Positions 46,155-54,065 of a DNA stretch of 64,000 bases are shown in pieces. How positions within the stretch are numbered: position 1 is the stretch's first letter; each line of letters starts with the position of its first letter. The stretch lies in contig JBQLZQ010000089.1 in assembly GCA_052168355.1 (NCBI GenBank), forward strand, positions 53,567 to 117,566, read 5' to 3'. This stretch comes from JBQLZQ01 sp052168355. Lineage in GTDB: Bacteria; Pseudomonadota; Alphaproteobacteria; DSM-16000; Inquilinaceae. The position numbers were made by a program, and so were the translations under genes. Under the pieces are notes generated by a model. That model worked only from the letters and a program-made list of their open reading frames with translations. It searched no databases and had not been told where the DNA came from.

Positions 46155-48049
46155 AACGCATCCTCCCAAGTTTTGCTGAGACGCATGGCGGACGTGATCA
46201 TCCCAACCATGGAGTAGGTCTGGGGAAAGTTGCCCCACAGTTCGCCCGTCTTCGGGTCCATGTCTTCCGACAGCAGCCCGACATGGTTGCGGTGGCTCAG
46301 CAAGGTTTCGAACAAGGCCCGCGCCTCCTCCCGCCGGCCGATGGCCGCCAGGGCATCGATATACCAGAAGGTGCAGATCGTGAATGCGGTCTGAGGCAGG
46401 CCGTGGTCGTCGGCGGCGTGATACCGAAACAGATGGTCCCCGCGGCGCAGGCTGCGTTCCACGGCCTCGACCGTACCGCGGAACCTAGGATCGTCAGCTT
46501 CCAGGAAACCGAGTTCATGCAACAATAGTAAGGCGGCGTCGATATCTTTACCACCGAAGCTTTCCACAAAACTGTTCTGATCTGGGTCGTATGCGCGCTT
46601 ATTGATCTCGGCGCGCATGTCGTCGGCTTCCTTGCGCCACCGTTTGCCGTTGGCCCGCATTCCCAGCCGGCGGCCGATCTTGGCCAGCCGGTCGCACGCG
46701 GCCCAGCACATGACGGCGGAAAAGGTATGAACACGTTCGCGGGTCCGAAGTTCCCACAGGCCGGCATCGGGCGTGTCCCAGCGTTTGACCGCCTGTTCGC
46801 CCAAAAGCTCGAGCCGCTCGTAGAGTTGCCTGGTGCCCGTATGCTCCAGCCGCTTGTCGAAAAAGATCTGGGAGCTGGCCAGGATGACCGCCCCATAGCT
46901 GTCGTTCTGAACCTGCTTGTAGGCTTCGTTTCCGACCCGGACCGGACCCATGCCGCGATAGCCGGCCAAGGAGGGGCATGGGGTTTCGTCCAGGTTCTGG
47001 CCCAGGCTGATGCTGAACAGCGGCTGCAGGTAACCGTCCTCGGCGTTGGCCACCACGTTGGTGATATAGGTGAGATAATCCTCCATCGTCTTGGTCGTGC
47101 CCAGCCGGTTCAGGGCCTGGACCACGAAATAGGAATCCCGTAGCCAGCAGAACCGATAGTCCCAGTTCCGTTCGGTATCCGCCGCCTCGGGGATCGACGT
47201 GGTCATCGCCGCGATGATCGCCCCCGTTTCCTCGTAGCTGCACAGCTTCAGGGTGATGGCGGCCCGGATCACCGCGTCCTGCCATTCGTACGGGATGGCC
47301 AGATAGCGGCTATACTCGGACCAATAGGCGTTGGTTTGCTCCATGAAGGACCGAACGGTCTCGGCAAGCGGCGCGGTCAGGCTTTCGTCGGCGCCGAAGA
47401 TCAGATGGATCGGCCGTTCCAAGATGAAGGCTGTTTCCTCCACCACGTAGGATATCGGCGCGTCGGTGGTCAGGCGCAGCGCTATTGCAGGTCCCACGAA
47501 CCGCAAATGGTTGCTGCCCCTTGTGGTTGCCGGCGTGACCGAGCCATAGCCGAAACGCGGCCGCAGCCGGATGCGAACATGCGGATTGCCCGAGAGCGGC
47601 ATAACGACGCGGATCAGCGATGTCGGGCGATGCATGCGGTCAAACTGGCGGAATCGGGGGACGAAGTCGAAGACGTCCACGGACTGTCCCCGATCGTCGT
47701 AGAGGGTGGTGACCAGAACCGCCGAATTGCGCAGATACCGTTGTTCGGACCGCGTGAAATTATCCACCGCAATATCGAAAAAACCGCTCTCCTGGTCGCC
47801 GTCGGCGCCGCCGTTGAGCAGGCTGCAGAACGCCGGGTCGCCGTCGAACCGGGGAAAGCAGCACCAGACGACCCGGGCCGACCGGTCGATCAGGGCCGCG
47901 ATGCTGCAGTTCCCGACAATGGCGAGATCAAGAGACTGGGTCGCAGTCGGAGCGTCGGCCTCGGCGTTCTCCGAGGACCCGGTCGCCCCTATCGTGGGGC
48001 GAGGACGGGTGTCGCCGGGAGAGTTGTCCTGACTGTATTGGCGTGGCAT
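46151..48049 (-). CDS. Glycoside hydrolase family 15, trehalase/glucoamylase-like
   Basis: Protein of 632 residues. The amino-terminal domain includes LAIVGNCSIAALIDRSARVV, as in GH15 trehalase-like proteins. The alpha/alpha barrel contains RNWDYRFCWLRDSYFVVQAL, with an acidic catalytic region, and SLAGYRGMGPVRVGNEAYKQ. There is no signal peptide, so it is cytoplasmic. Translational coupling to otsA makes trehalose or a related glucoside the likely substrate, and glucokinase follows in the same operon. It could instead act on glucans. Confidence 0.88.
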   Translation of the reverse strand: MPRQYSQDNSPGDTRPRPTIGATGSSENAEADAPTATQSLDLAIVGNCSIAALIDRSARVVWCCFPRFDGDPAFCSLLNGGADGDQESGFFDIAVDNFTRSEQRYLRNSAVLVTTLYDDRGQSVDVFDFVPRFRQFDRMHRPTSLIRVVMPLSGNPHVRIRLRPRFGYGSVTPATTRGSNHLRFVGPAIALRLTTDAPISYVVEETAFILERPIHLIFGADESLTAPLAETVRSFMEQTNAYWSEYSRYLAIPYEWQDAVIRAAITLKLCSYEETGAIIAAMTTSIPEAADTERNWDYRFCWLRDSYFVVQALNRLGTTKTMEDYLTYITNVVANAEDGYLQPLFSISLGQNLDETPCPSLAGYRGMGPVRVGNEAYKQVQNDSYGAVILASSQIFFDKRLEHTGTRQLYERLELLGEQAVKRWDTPDAGLWELRTRERVHTFSAVMCWAACDRLAKIGRRLGMRANGKRWRKEADDMRAEINKRAYDPDQNSFVESFGGKDIDAALLLLHELGFLEADDPRFRGTVEAVERSLRRGDHLFRYHAADDHGLPQTAFTICTFWYIDALAAIGRREEARALFETLLSHRNHVGLLSEDMDPKTGELWGNFPQTYSMVGMITSAMRLSKTWEDAF

Positions 48050-48321
48050 GGATCCGGACGTGTGATGAGGGAGGGACGGAAACCCGATGGCCCGCCATCA
48101 TCGGCAGACCGGGACATGACGGCGTCCTTGTAACACGGGAAGCACCGGATTGGCGAACCGGCCCGGAGAAACCGGCCCACGACTTAGGTGCGCCGCAGCG
48201 AAAAATGGCCGGTTTCCAGCCTATGCGCCAATAGACTGCACGCTATGATATTGATTTTTATATATTTATCATTTCTTCTTGCAATGCAGCACCAATTGCT
48301 CCATCTTTTGCAGTGCGACAT
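48050..48321. other. Intergenic region with AT-rich tract
   Basis: No convincing gene is seen between the GH15 start and the small RNA. Bases about 48240-48275 are strongly AT-rich compared with the surroundings. This probably holds promoter elements for the small RNA on the plus strand and for the GH15 operon on the minus strand. Exact -35/-10 boxes could not be fixed. Confidence 0.4.
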
Positions 48322-48398
48322 GCAGTGATCCTGCTGTCGTAGCGCACTTTTGGGCGTTTCCTCCCTAAACTTGGGTCGCTTCGGCGGCCCATTTTTTT
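48322..48398 (+). ncRNA. MmgR/alpha-r8 (suhB-motif) like small RNA
   Basis: A 77-base stretch in an AT-rich gap that contains the single-stranded ten-mer TTTCCTCCCT (48357-48366), a possible anti-Shine-Dalgarno sequence. It is followed by AAACTTGGG and ends in a strong intrinsic terminator. From memory, this order (5' stem GCAG/CTGC, TTTCCTCCCT, terminator hairpin, T-run) is that of the alphaproteobacterial alpha-r8 family, including Sinorhizobium MmgR, a regulator of polyhydroxybutyrate storage. The 5' end is estimated. No ORF accounts for this conservation. Confidence 0.78.
48373..48398 (+). terminator. Intrinsic terminator of the small RNA
   Basis: GGGTCGC-TTCG-GCGGCCC forms a seven-pair stem (one G.U) with a UUCG tetraloop, followed by A and seven Ts. 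It points rightward, where no upstream protein gene needs it, which supports the small RNA. Confidence 0.88.
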
Positions 48399-48427
48399 GC
48401 CTGCCGTCGGGGGCGGGGCGGAACCCA

Positions 48428-49333
48428 TTACTCCCCGGCCGCGCGCTCCGGCTGACGTTGGCCCGCGTCGGCCAGATCCAGACCGCCCAGAATGCCGATC
48501 AGGTCGGCCATCTGCTCCTTGAGGGTGGCCAGGAAGGTTTTGCGGACCATCCGGGTCTCGTCCATGTAGAGGTTGCGGCTGATTTCGATCTGCAGGGCGT
48601 GCACGCCATCGTCCGGCTTTCCGTAATGACAGGTGGTGAAGCCGCCGGCATAAGGGGTGTTGCGGGCCACCCGATACCCGCGGCCGCGCAGCCAACGCTC
48701 GGCGGTGGCGATCACGGTCGGGCTGCAGGCGCTGCCAAAGCTGTCGCCAAGCACGAAGTCGAGCCGCGGCCGTCTGTCGCCGGCGCCGGCCGCCGTCGGC
48801 ATGGAATGGCAATCCAGCAGCAGGCAATGGCCGAATCTCTCGACAGTGTCGTCGATCAGCCCGCGCAGGGTCCGGTGATAGGGCCGGTACAGCCCGTCGA
48901 TCCGCCGCACCGCGTCCTCGAACCGCAGCTTGCCGGCATAAATCTCCTGACCGTGCCCGACGACGCGGGCGATGGTGCCAAGACCGGCCGCGACCCTGGG
49001 CGAGCGGGTGTTGACATAGTCCGGCAGATAGTCGGCGAACATGTCGGGGTCCAGCTCGAACGCCTCGCGGTTGGCGTCGACATAGGCACGGGGGAACAGC
49101 GCCTTGAGCAGCGGCGCGCCGATGCCCGGTGCCCGTTCGAAGATCTCGTCGACAAAACTGTCTTCGGATCGGCGCAGGGCGTGCGGGTCGAGTCGGGAGG
49201 CGAGCAGCAGGTCCGACGGGTAGTCCCGCCCGCTGTGGGGGGACGCGAGAACCACGGGCAGGCGCTGAACCGGTGGGGACAGCACCAAAAAACCGCAGTT
49301 TTCTGCGGTTGTATCGGTCAGAAACCCGTCCAT
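48428..49333 (-). CDS. N-formylglutamate amidohydrolase
   Basis: Zn-dependent HutG-type hydrolase of 301 residues. The stretch PVVLASPHSGRDYPSDLLLA opens the domain, DANREAFELDPDMF and LLLDCHSMPTAAG follow. Family members release glutamate from N-formylglutamate or cleave related N-acyl substrates. No histidine-utilisation genes are nearby. It is divergent from the cpdR-like gene, an arrangement I recall as common in Alphaproteobacteria. Confidence 0.9.
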   Translation of the reverse strand: MDGFLTDTTAENCGFLVLSPPVQRLPVVLASPHSGRDYPSDLLLASRLDPHALRRSEDSFVDEIFERAPGIGAPLLKALFPRAYVDANREAFELDPDMFADYLPDYVNTRSPRVAAGLGTIARVVGHGQEIYAGKLRFEDAVRRIDGLYRPYHRTLRGLIDDTVERFGHCLLLDCHSMPTAAGAGDRRPRLDFVLGDSFGSACSPTVIATAERWLRGRGYRVARNTPYAGGFTTCHYGKPDDGVHALQIEISRNLYMDETRMVRKTFLATLKEQMADLIGILGGLDLADAGQRQPERAAGE

Positions 49334-49524
49334 TTATCTCTCTTAAACCCGTTTCGTGCCATGATTGCCTTTGCAGCGTTTGGTCAAGCGGGGAGGTCTC
49401 GCGCCATTATTTGCGAGTGCCGGCCATTTGCCAACCTTGTGGCGACCACGCCTGTCCGGCGGTGTCGCCGCGCCCCGTTGCGACAGACACTTGGTGGGGA
49501 TGGGCCCCGCGGACCGGATGTGGA

Positions 49525-49884
49525 ATGGCGAGAATCCTCCTAGCCGAAGACGATGAGTCGATGCGCGGCTTCCTGGCCACGGCCTTGCGGCGCGCCGGCT
49601 ATGATGTTGACGACGTGCCCGACGGGATGGCGGCGCTCGCCTCGATCGAGGAGGACGAGTATGACCTGCTGGTGGCCGACATCATCATGCCCGGCATGGA
49701 CGGCGTGGAATTGGCGCGGCAGGCCGGCCTGGTAGCGCCCCAGCTCAAGGTGATGTTCATCACCGGCTTTGCCGCCATCGCCATGAACCAGCAGCATTAC
49801 GGGCTTCAGCATGCCCAGATCCTGTCCAAGCCGTTTCACCTGAAGGACCTGGTGATCCAGGTCGAACGGCTGCTGGAGGCCTGA
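49525..49884 (+). CDS. cpdR: CpdR-like single-domain response regulator
   Basis: Stand-alone receiver of 119 residues from ATG 49525 (longer reading rejected). It begins MARILLAEDDESMRGFLATA, with phosphoacceptor D52 in VADIIMPGMDGVELARQAG and the lysine motif LSKPFHLKDLV. The sequence closely follows Caulobacter CpdR, which, when unphosphorylated, directs ClpXP to degrade cell-cycle regulators. The small RNA lies upstream of the divergent neighbour and a tRNA follows downstream. Confidence 0.93.
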   Translation: MARILLAEDDESMRGFLATALRRAGYDVDDVPDGMAALASIEEDEYDLLVADIIMPGMDGVELARQAGLVAPQLKVMFITGFAAIAMNQQHYGLQHAQILSKPFHLKDLVIQVERLLEA

Positions 49885-50017
49885 GCCCGCCGGCCTCGGA
49901 CAGGCTTGCGCCGCTCCGGTCCAAATGCTACATCCGCTACCCGCAGCGACGGTTCCGCGGACCCGCCGGCACCCCGGGGCCGGCATCAGGGTGACGCGCT
50001 GCGTTCCGACCCTTTGG

Positions 50018-50092
50018 GGGCGCGTAGCTCAGCGGGAGAGCACTACGTTGACATCGTAGGGGTCACTGGTTCAATCCCAGTCGCGCCCACCA
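50018..50092 (+). tRNA. tRNA-Val (GAC)
   Basis: A 75-base cloverleaf including encoded CCA. Acceptor stem GGGCGCG/CGCGCCC, D-arm GCTC/GAGC, anticodon stem CTACG/CGTAG with loop TTGACAT (anticodon GAC, reads GUC/GUU valine codons), T-arm ACTGG/CCAGT with TTCAATC loop. A run of six Ts follows immediately. Confidence 0.98.
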
Positions 50093-50106
50093 TTTTTTGG
50101 CCAGAT

Positions 50107-50232
50107 CTACCAACGGGGCCTGGCCAAAGGGCGGACCGGGTCGCAGTAGCGGACGTTGAGGGTGAGCCGCCCGGTCTCGGCATCCCGGCGCTGGTCGATC
50201 GTGCCCTTGCTCTCGAGGTGGCTGCCGGTGTG
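50107..50232 (-). pseudogene. Possible gene remnant next to tRNA
   Basis: A 41-codon open stretch without a start codon reads HTGSHLESKGTIDQRRDAET, then GRLTLNVRYCDPVRPLARPRW and a stop. Its composition is more protein-like than the other two frames. I do not recognise it. It could be the end of a gene truncated when the neighbouring cluster arrived beside the tRNA, or chance. Confidence 0.25.
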
Positions 50233-50307
50233 TCATGTGCCACTCGCTTTGGCCCATAGGGGATGGTGGGATGGGCGGGCCCGGAGCGGCGACCGGGGGC
50301 CTCGGCA

Positions 50308-51177
50308 CTATGTAGCGCGAGCGCTCCGGCCGATGCCTTCCAACACCAGGGCCAGGCCGAGGCAGGTCAGCACGATGGTCGTGCCGGGGAAGATCGACAG
50401 CCACCATCCGTGGGCATAAAACGCTTGACCATTGCGGATAAGATCTCCCCAGCTCACGGTTGCCGGATCGGAGAGGCCAAGATAGCCAAGCCCGGCTTCG
50501 GCCAGGATGGCCCCGGTCGCGACGGGGGCAATGACCGCCAGCGCCGGTCGCGCCGCTGCGGGCAGAATGTGCCGGCGCATGATGTCGAGACTGCTGCAGC
50601 CGAGCGCTCGCGCCGCGACGACATGCTCGCGCTCTCGCTGAACGACCGTTTCGGCGCGCACCATGCGTGCCAGACCGGGCCAGGACATCAGCCCAAGCAC
50701 CAGACTCAGCCCGGTCAGGGACGGGCCAAACAAAGTTGCGACCAGAAGCGCGACAAGAAAACGCGGCAGGATCTTGACGAACTCGGTGGCGCGCATCATG
50801 GCCTCATCGATCAGTCCCCCGAGATAACCCGCCACAAGGCCGACCGCAGTTCCGAGGATGATGGACAAAAATGTGGCAATGAAGCCGATGAGGAGGGTGC
50901 CACGTGCCCCGGCGATGACCATCGATAAAAGGTCGCGGCCGAGATCGTCAGTCCCCAAGGGATGGGCGGCGCTTGGCGGCGACAGGGCCGGCGCGCTGTT
51001 GGCCATCGGATCGTAGGGCGCAACAAGGTCCGGGGCGATGGCCGCCAGGACGATGGGAGTCAGCAGAAAAACACCGGTGAAAAGACCGATGCGCCGCCAG
51101 CCAAAGTCGTCTTCGATGGCGGCGGGGCTGGTCGAGGTCGTGGCGGGCGCTGAGGCGGGCATCACGTGCAGTGTCAT
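50308..51177 (-). CDS. Peptide/nickel-type ABC transporter permease (DppC/NikC-like)
   Basis: Inner-membrane permease of 289 residues; ATG 51177 overlaps the stop of the preceding permease (ATGA). It has the OppC-type amino-terminal span, the family motif HPLGTDDLGRDLLSMVIAGAR and the coupling loop VVAARALGCSSLDIMRRHILPA. It lies in a leftward operon with a COG0523 GTPase and a family-5 binding protein, opposite a [NiFe]-hydrogenase cluster, so nickel uptake is the likely role. No ATPase gene follows it. Confidence 0.86.
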   Translation of the reverse strand: MTLHVMPASAPATTSTSPAAIEDDFGWRRIGLFTGVFLLTPIVLAAIAPDLVAPYDPMANSAPALSPPSAAHPLGTDDLGRDLLSMVIAGARGTLLIGFIATFLSIILGTAVGLVAGYLGGLIDEAMMRATEFVKILPRFLVALLVATLFGPSLTGLSLVLGLMSWPGLARMVRAETVVQREREHVVAARALGCSSLDIMRRHILPAAARPALAVIAPVATGAILAEAGLGYLGLSDPATVSWGDLIRNGQAFYAHGWWLSIFPGTTIVLTCLGLALVLEGIGRSARAT

Positions 51178-52142
51178 GTCCGCGCCTTCCACGTCCGTGT
51201 CCGGGGGTCCAGCGCCAGAAGCGCCAGATCGGCAACCAGATTTCCGGCCATCGTGAACAGCGCCCCCGTCAAAACGATGCCGATGACGAGCGGGTAGTCG
51301 CGGTTCTGGATCGCATCGCCAACCAGCTGCCCGAGTCCGGGCCATGCAAAGACCGTTTCGACGAGCACGGCGCCGGTGATCAACCAGCCGAGCCGGTTGC
51401 CGAAGAGAGCCAGCAGCGGCGCTGCACCGTTCGGCAAGGCATGACGGGCTTCGGCCGACCAGCGCGTCAGCCCTTTCGCCAGAGCCGTCAGGAAGTAGGG
51501 GCGCCGCGTTTCATGCCGGACGGCCGAACGGGTGATCAATACGGTGAAGGCGAGTTGGTGCAGCGTCAACGTCATCCAGGGCAGCGCGGCGTGCCGTACG
51601 ACATCGGCAACATGGGCCCAACCCTGGTAGTCGGCGCGAGGATCGGTCATGCCCTGAACGGGCAGCCAGCCAAGCTCTGATGCGATCCCGAGCCTCAACA
51701 GGTGGCCAAGCCAGAACACCGGAACGGCAAACGCAATGAGGGAGAAGCCGAGAAGCGTGACACCAGCGCGCCCGTGGCGCGCGGTCAGGATTCCCATCGG
51801 TCCGCCGATGGCGGCGGCAAAAAAAATCGACGGCAACACAAGGACCAGGGTGGCTGGCAAATGAGCGAGAATGACCTCCGCGACCGGCCGTTTATAGGTA
51901 TAGGAGAGGCCCAGGTCTCCTTCGCCAAGAAGGGTCATGAACCGCCAATAGCGCTCGTACAGCGGCCGGTCGAGTCCAAGCCGTGCCTCCAGCGCCGCGA
52001 CCGTATCGGCATCGGCGAACTCGCCGGACAACGCGGCGACCGGGCCACCTGGTGCGGCGCTGAGCAGAAGGAACAGCGCGGTCGCAACGGCCCACAGCAT
52101 GGGTATCGTCTGGGCGACCCTCCAGACGGCCAGCTTCACCAC
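51174..52142 (-). CDS. Peptide/nickel-type ABC transporter permease (DppB/NikB-like)
   Basis: Permease of about 322 residues. The start is taken as GTG 52142 (GTG 52139 also possible), with AAGG upstream, giving VVKLAVWRVAQTIPMLWAVA as the first span; the longer reading lacks support. Motifs are GPVAALSGEFADADTVAALE, the coupling-loop equivalent LTALAKGLTRWSAEARHALP and FAWPGLGQLVGDAIQNRDYP. It pairs with the DppC-like permease. A hairpin separates it from the binding-protein gene. Confidence 0.86.
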   Translation of the reverse strand: MVKLAVWRVAQTIPMLWAVATALFLLLSAAPGGPVAALSGEFADADTVAALEARLGLDRPLYERYWRFMTLLGEGDLGLSYTYKRPVAEVILAHLPATLVLVLPSIFFAAAIGGPMGILTARHGRAGVTLLGFSLIAFAVPVFWLGHLLRLGIASELGWLPVQGMTDPRADYQGWAHVADVVRHAALPWMTLTLHQLAFTVLITRSAVRHETRRPYFLTALAKGLTRWSAEARHALPNGAAPLLALFGNRLGWLITGAVLVETVFAWPGLGQLVGDAIQNRDYPLVIGIVLTGALFTMAGNLVADLALLALDPRTRTWKART

Positions 52143-52214
52143 CTCGACCGTACCTTGGTCGGGTGAGTGGGGTACGGGATTGCCTTGGGGCCCCTCCGTC
52201 GGCGCGAGAATAAG

Positions 52215-52247
52215 GGGCCTGCGACGAGATATACCCGCCGCAGGCCC
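52215..52247 (-). promoter_or_regulatory. Intercistronic hairpin downstream of the binding-protein gene
   Basis: GGGCCTGCG and CGCAGGCCC form a perfect nine-pair stem around a 15-base loop, between the binding-protein stop and the first permease. Such stems often stabilise or partly terminate the transcript so that the receptor is made in excess. There is no T-run. Confidence 0.6.
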
Positions 52248-52307
52248 TCGACGCCCCGGCACCGCGGGACCGGGCGGTCCATGGCCGCTTTGGCCAAAAC
52301 GTGAGGC

Positions 52308-53912
52308 CTAGCTGGCCGGTCGAACCTCTTCCAGATAATGCCCGGTCCAGGGCTTGAACCCCTCGAAAGCCTTGTTGTAGGCCGCGTTCCGGGTTGTCTC
52401 GACCAGCCACCAATAGGGCAGGTCCTCGGCCAGAAGGGTTTGCGCCTCCCGATAGGCTGCCGCCCGTTCCGCCTGGTTGCTGGTCTCACCCGCCGTGGCG
52501 AAAAGCGCGTCGACCTTATCGTTGCGATAGGCCGAAGCGTTGGAGAACGGGATCGGGCCGGTGTTGTCAGATACATACATCCGCTTGATCCCGATCTCCG
52601 GATCGACGCCATTGCAATAGGAAATAAGGTTCGTGTCGAAGTCCCGTTTCATGAAGATCGCGTCGATTGTCGCTTCGCGATCCAGGGGCCGCGGGGTCAG
52701 TTTTATGCCGATCTTCGCCAAATCCTGAGCCATGAGCTCGGAATACTTGGAGAAATTCGGGTAGTGCACCATGTCGATCTGCAGGCGCGTGCCGTCGCCG
52801 TCCGGTTCGATCCCGGCCTCGTCCAGGAGGGCTTCCGCCGCGGCCAGATCGTGGGGGAGCCCGGCGAGCGCCCTGGACTCGTGCGCCCAGCCGATGGCGC
52901 TGGAAAAGGGTGCCGCGGCCACGGCTCCACGATCGAATAGGACCTGATCCAGCAACCGGTCGCGGTCGACGGCAAGCGCGATCGCCTTGCGCACGGCCAG
53001 GTTCGCAGTTGCGTCGCGGTCGAGGTTGAAGGACACGGTCATGATGCAGTTGCCTCCGCCGGGGCCGGATGTCGCGGACAGCACACCGCCCTTGTCGGAC
53101 GCTTCGATCCGCTCGACATCCTTGCCGCTGATTCCGGGGAGATAGTCGACCTCGCCTTGCTCGAACGCGAGGATCTGCGTTGCTTCATCCTTGATGATGC
53201 GAAACACCACCCGGTCCACCCCCGGCCCCGATGACTTGAAATAGTCGGTGTTTGCCTCCAAAACCACGCGGTCGCCCGGAGAATGGGAGACAAAGCGATA
53301 GGGTCCCGAACCGACCGGATCGGTGTTCGCTGGCGCCTCCGTCGCGTCTTCCACGCCATAATAGAGATGCTTCGGCAGGATCGGCGCTTCGGTGACGTCC
53401 AAACGACGCAGGAACGCGGGATGCGGCGCGCTCAGCCGGAAGATCACCGTTCGGGGGTCGGGTGTCTCAATGGCTTCGACCAGCGCGGCCAGGCCGGCCT
53501 TGGTGCGCGCGTGATGCTTGAACAGCACATTTTCGAAGGTGAACTTGACATCGTCCGCCGTCACGGCCTGGCCGTCGTGCCAGCGTGCCTCGGCAAGGGC
53601 GAACGTGTAGACGCGACCGTCGTCGGAAACCGACCATCCCGTCGCAAGATCCGGAATCGGATCGAGGTTTTCGTCAAGTCCGACCAGACCGTTGAACAGG
53701 GAATCGGCCACCGCGTGAACATGGGCCCCGGTGGTGATGGCGGGGTTGAACTGGCCCGGATCGCTGTTAACCGCGACAACCAAGGTGACATCTTGCGCCG
53801 ACCCTTGACCCGGATGGAACGATACTGCGACCAAAAGCGCAGCAAGGGCGGCCGAAATGTTCCCAAACCCCGCGCGCTTTGCCCACATGAGCCCAGCCAT
53901 CAATACCGACAT
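52308..53912 (-). CDS. Family-5 periplasmic binding protein (peptide/nickel type)
   Basis: Receptor of 534 residues from ATG 53912, with AGGGAGA seven bases upstream. A signal peptide (MSVLMAGLMWAKRAGFGNIS to about GQGSA-QD) is followed by the family pattern VVAVNSDPGQFNPAITTGAH, LATGWSVSDDGRVYTFAL, PVGSGPYRFVSHSPGD and AIALAVDRDRLLDQVL. Nickel, a nickel chelate or a peptide are possible ligands; hydrogenase and COG0523 neighbours favour nickel or its chelate. Confidence 0.86.
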   Translation of the reverse strand: MSVLMAGLMWAKRAGFGNISAALAALLVAVSFHPGQGSAQDVTLVVAVNSDPGQFNPAITTGAHVHAVADSLFNGLVGLDENLDPIPDLATGWSVSDDGRVYTFALAEARWHDGQAVTADDVKFTFENVLFKHHARTKAGLAALVEAIETPDPRTVIFRLSAPHPAFLRRLDVTEAPILPKHLYYGVEDATEAPANTDPVGSGPYRFVSHSPGDRVVLEANTDYFKSSGPGVDRVVFRIIKDEATQILAFEQGEVDYLPGISGKDVERIEASDKGGVLSATSGPGGGNCIMTVSFNLDRDATANLAVRKAIALAVDRDRLLDQVLFDRGAVAAAPFSSAIGWAHESRALAGLPHDLAAAEALLDEAGIEPDGDGTRLQIDMVHYPNFSKYSELMAQDLAKIGIKLTPRPLDREATIDAIFMKRDFDTNLISYCNGVDPEIGIKRMYVSDNTGPIPFSNASAYRNDKVDALFATAGETSNQAERAAAYREAQTLLAEDLPYWWLVETTRNAAYNKAFEGFKPWTGHYLEEVRPAS

Positions 53913-54065
53913 GTGATTTCTCCCTGTTCGTTTTTGCCATTTCGTGGAAACGCCCGGACGCGGCACGCAAGCATTCGCCGGCCAGCCCATGGAGGGACGA
54001 CTCCATAGAGTACCGGAGGCATCGCTTCCTCAACCTTGCCCAAGGCGACCGTTTCCCCAATCCAA

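Noticed and set aside
50043..50243. Minus-strand frame ending GATGIEPVTPTMST across the tRNA
   Set aside because: This peptide is the well-known false translation of the opposite strand of a tRNA gene.
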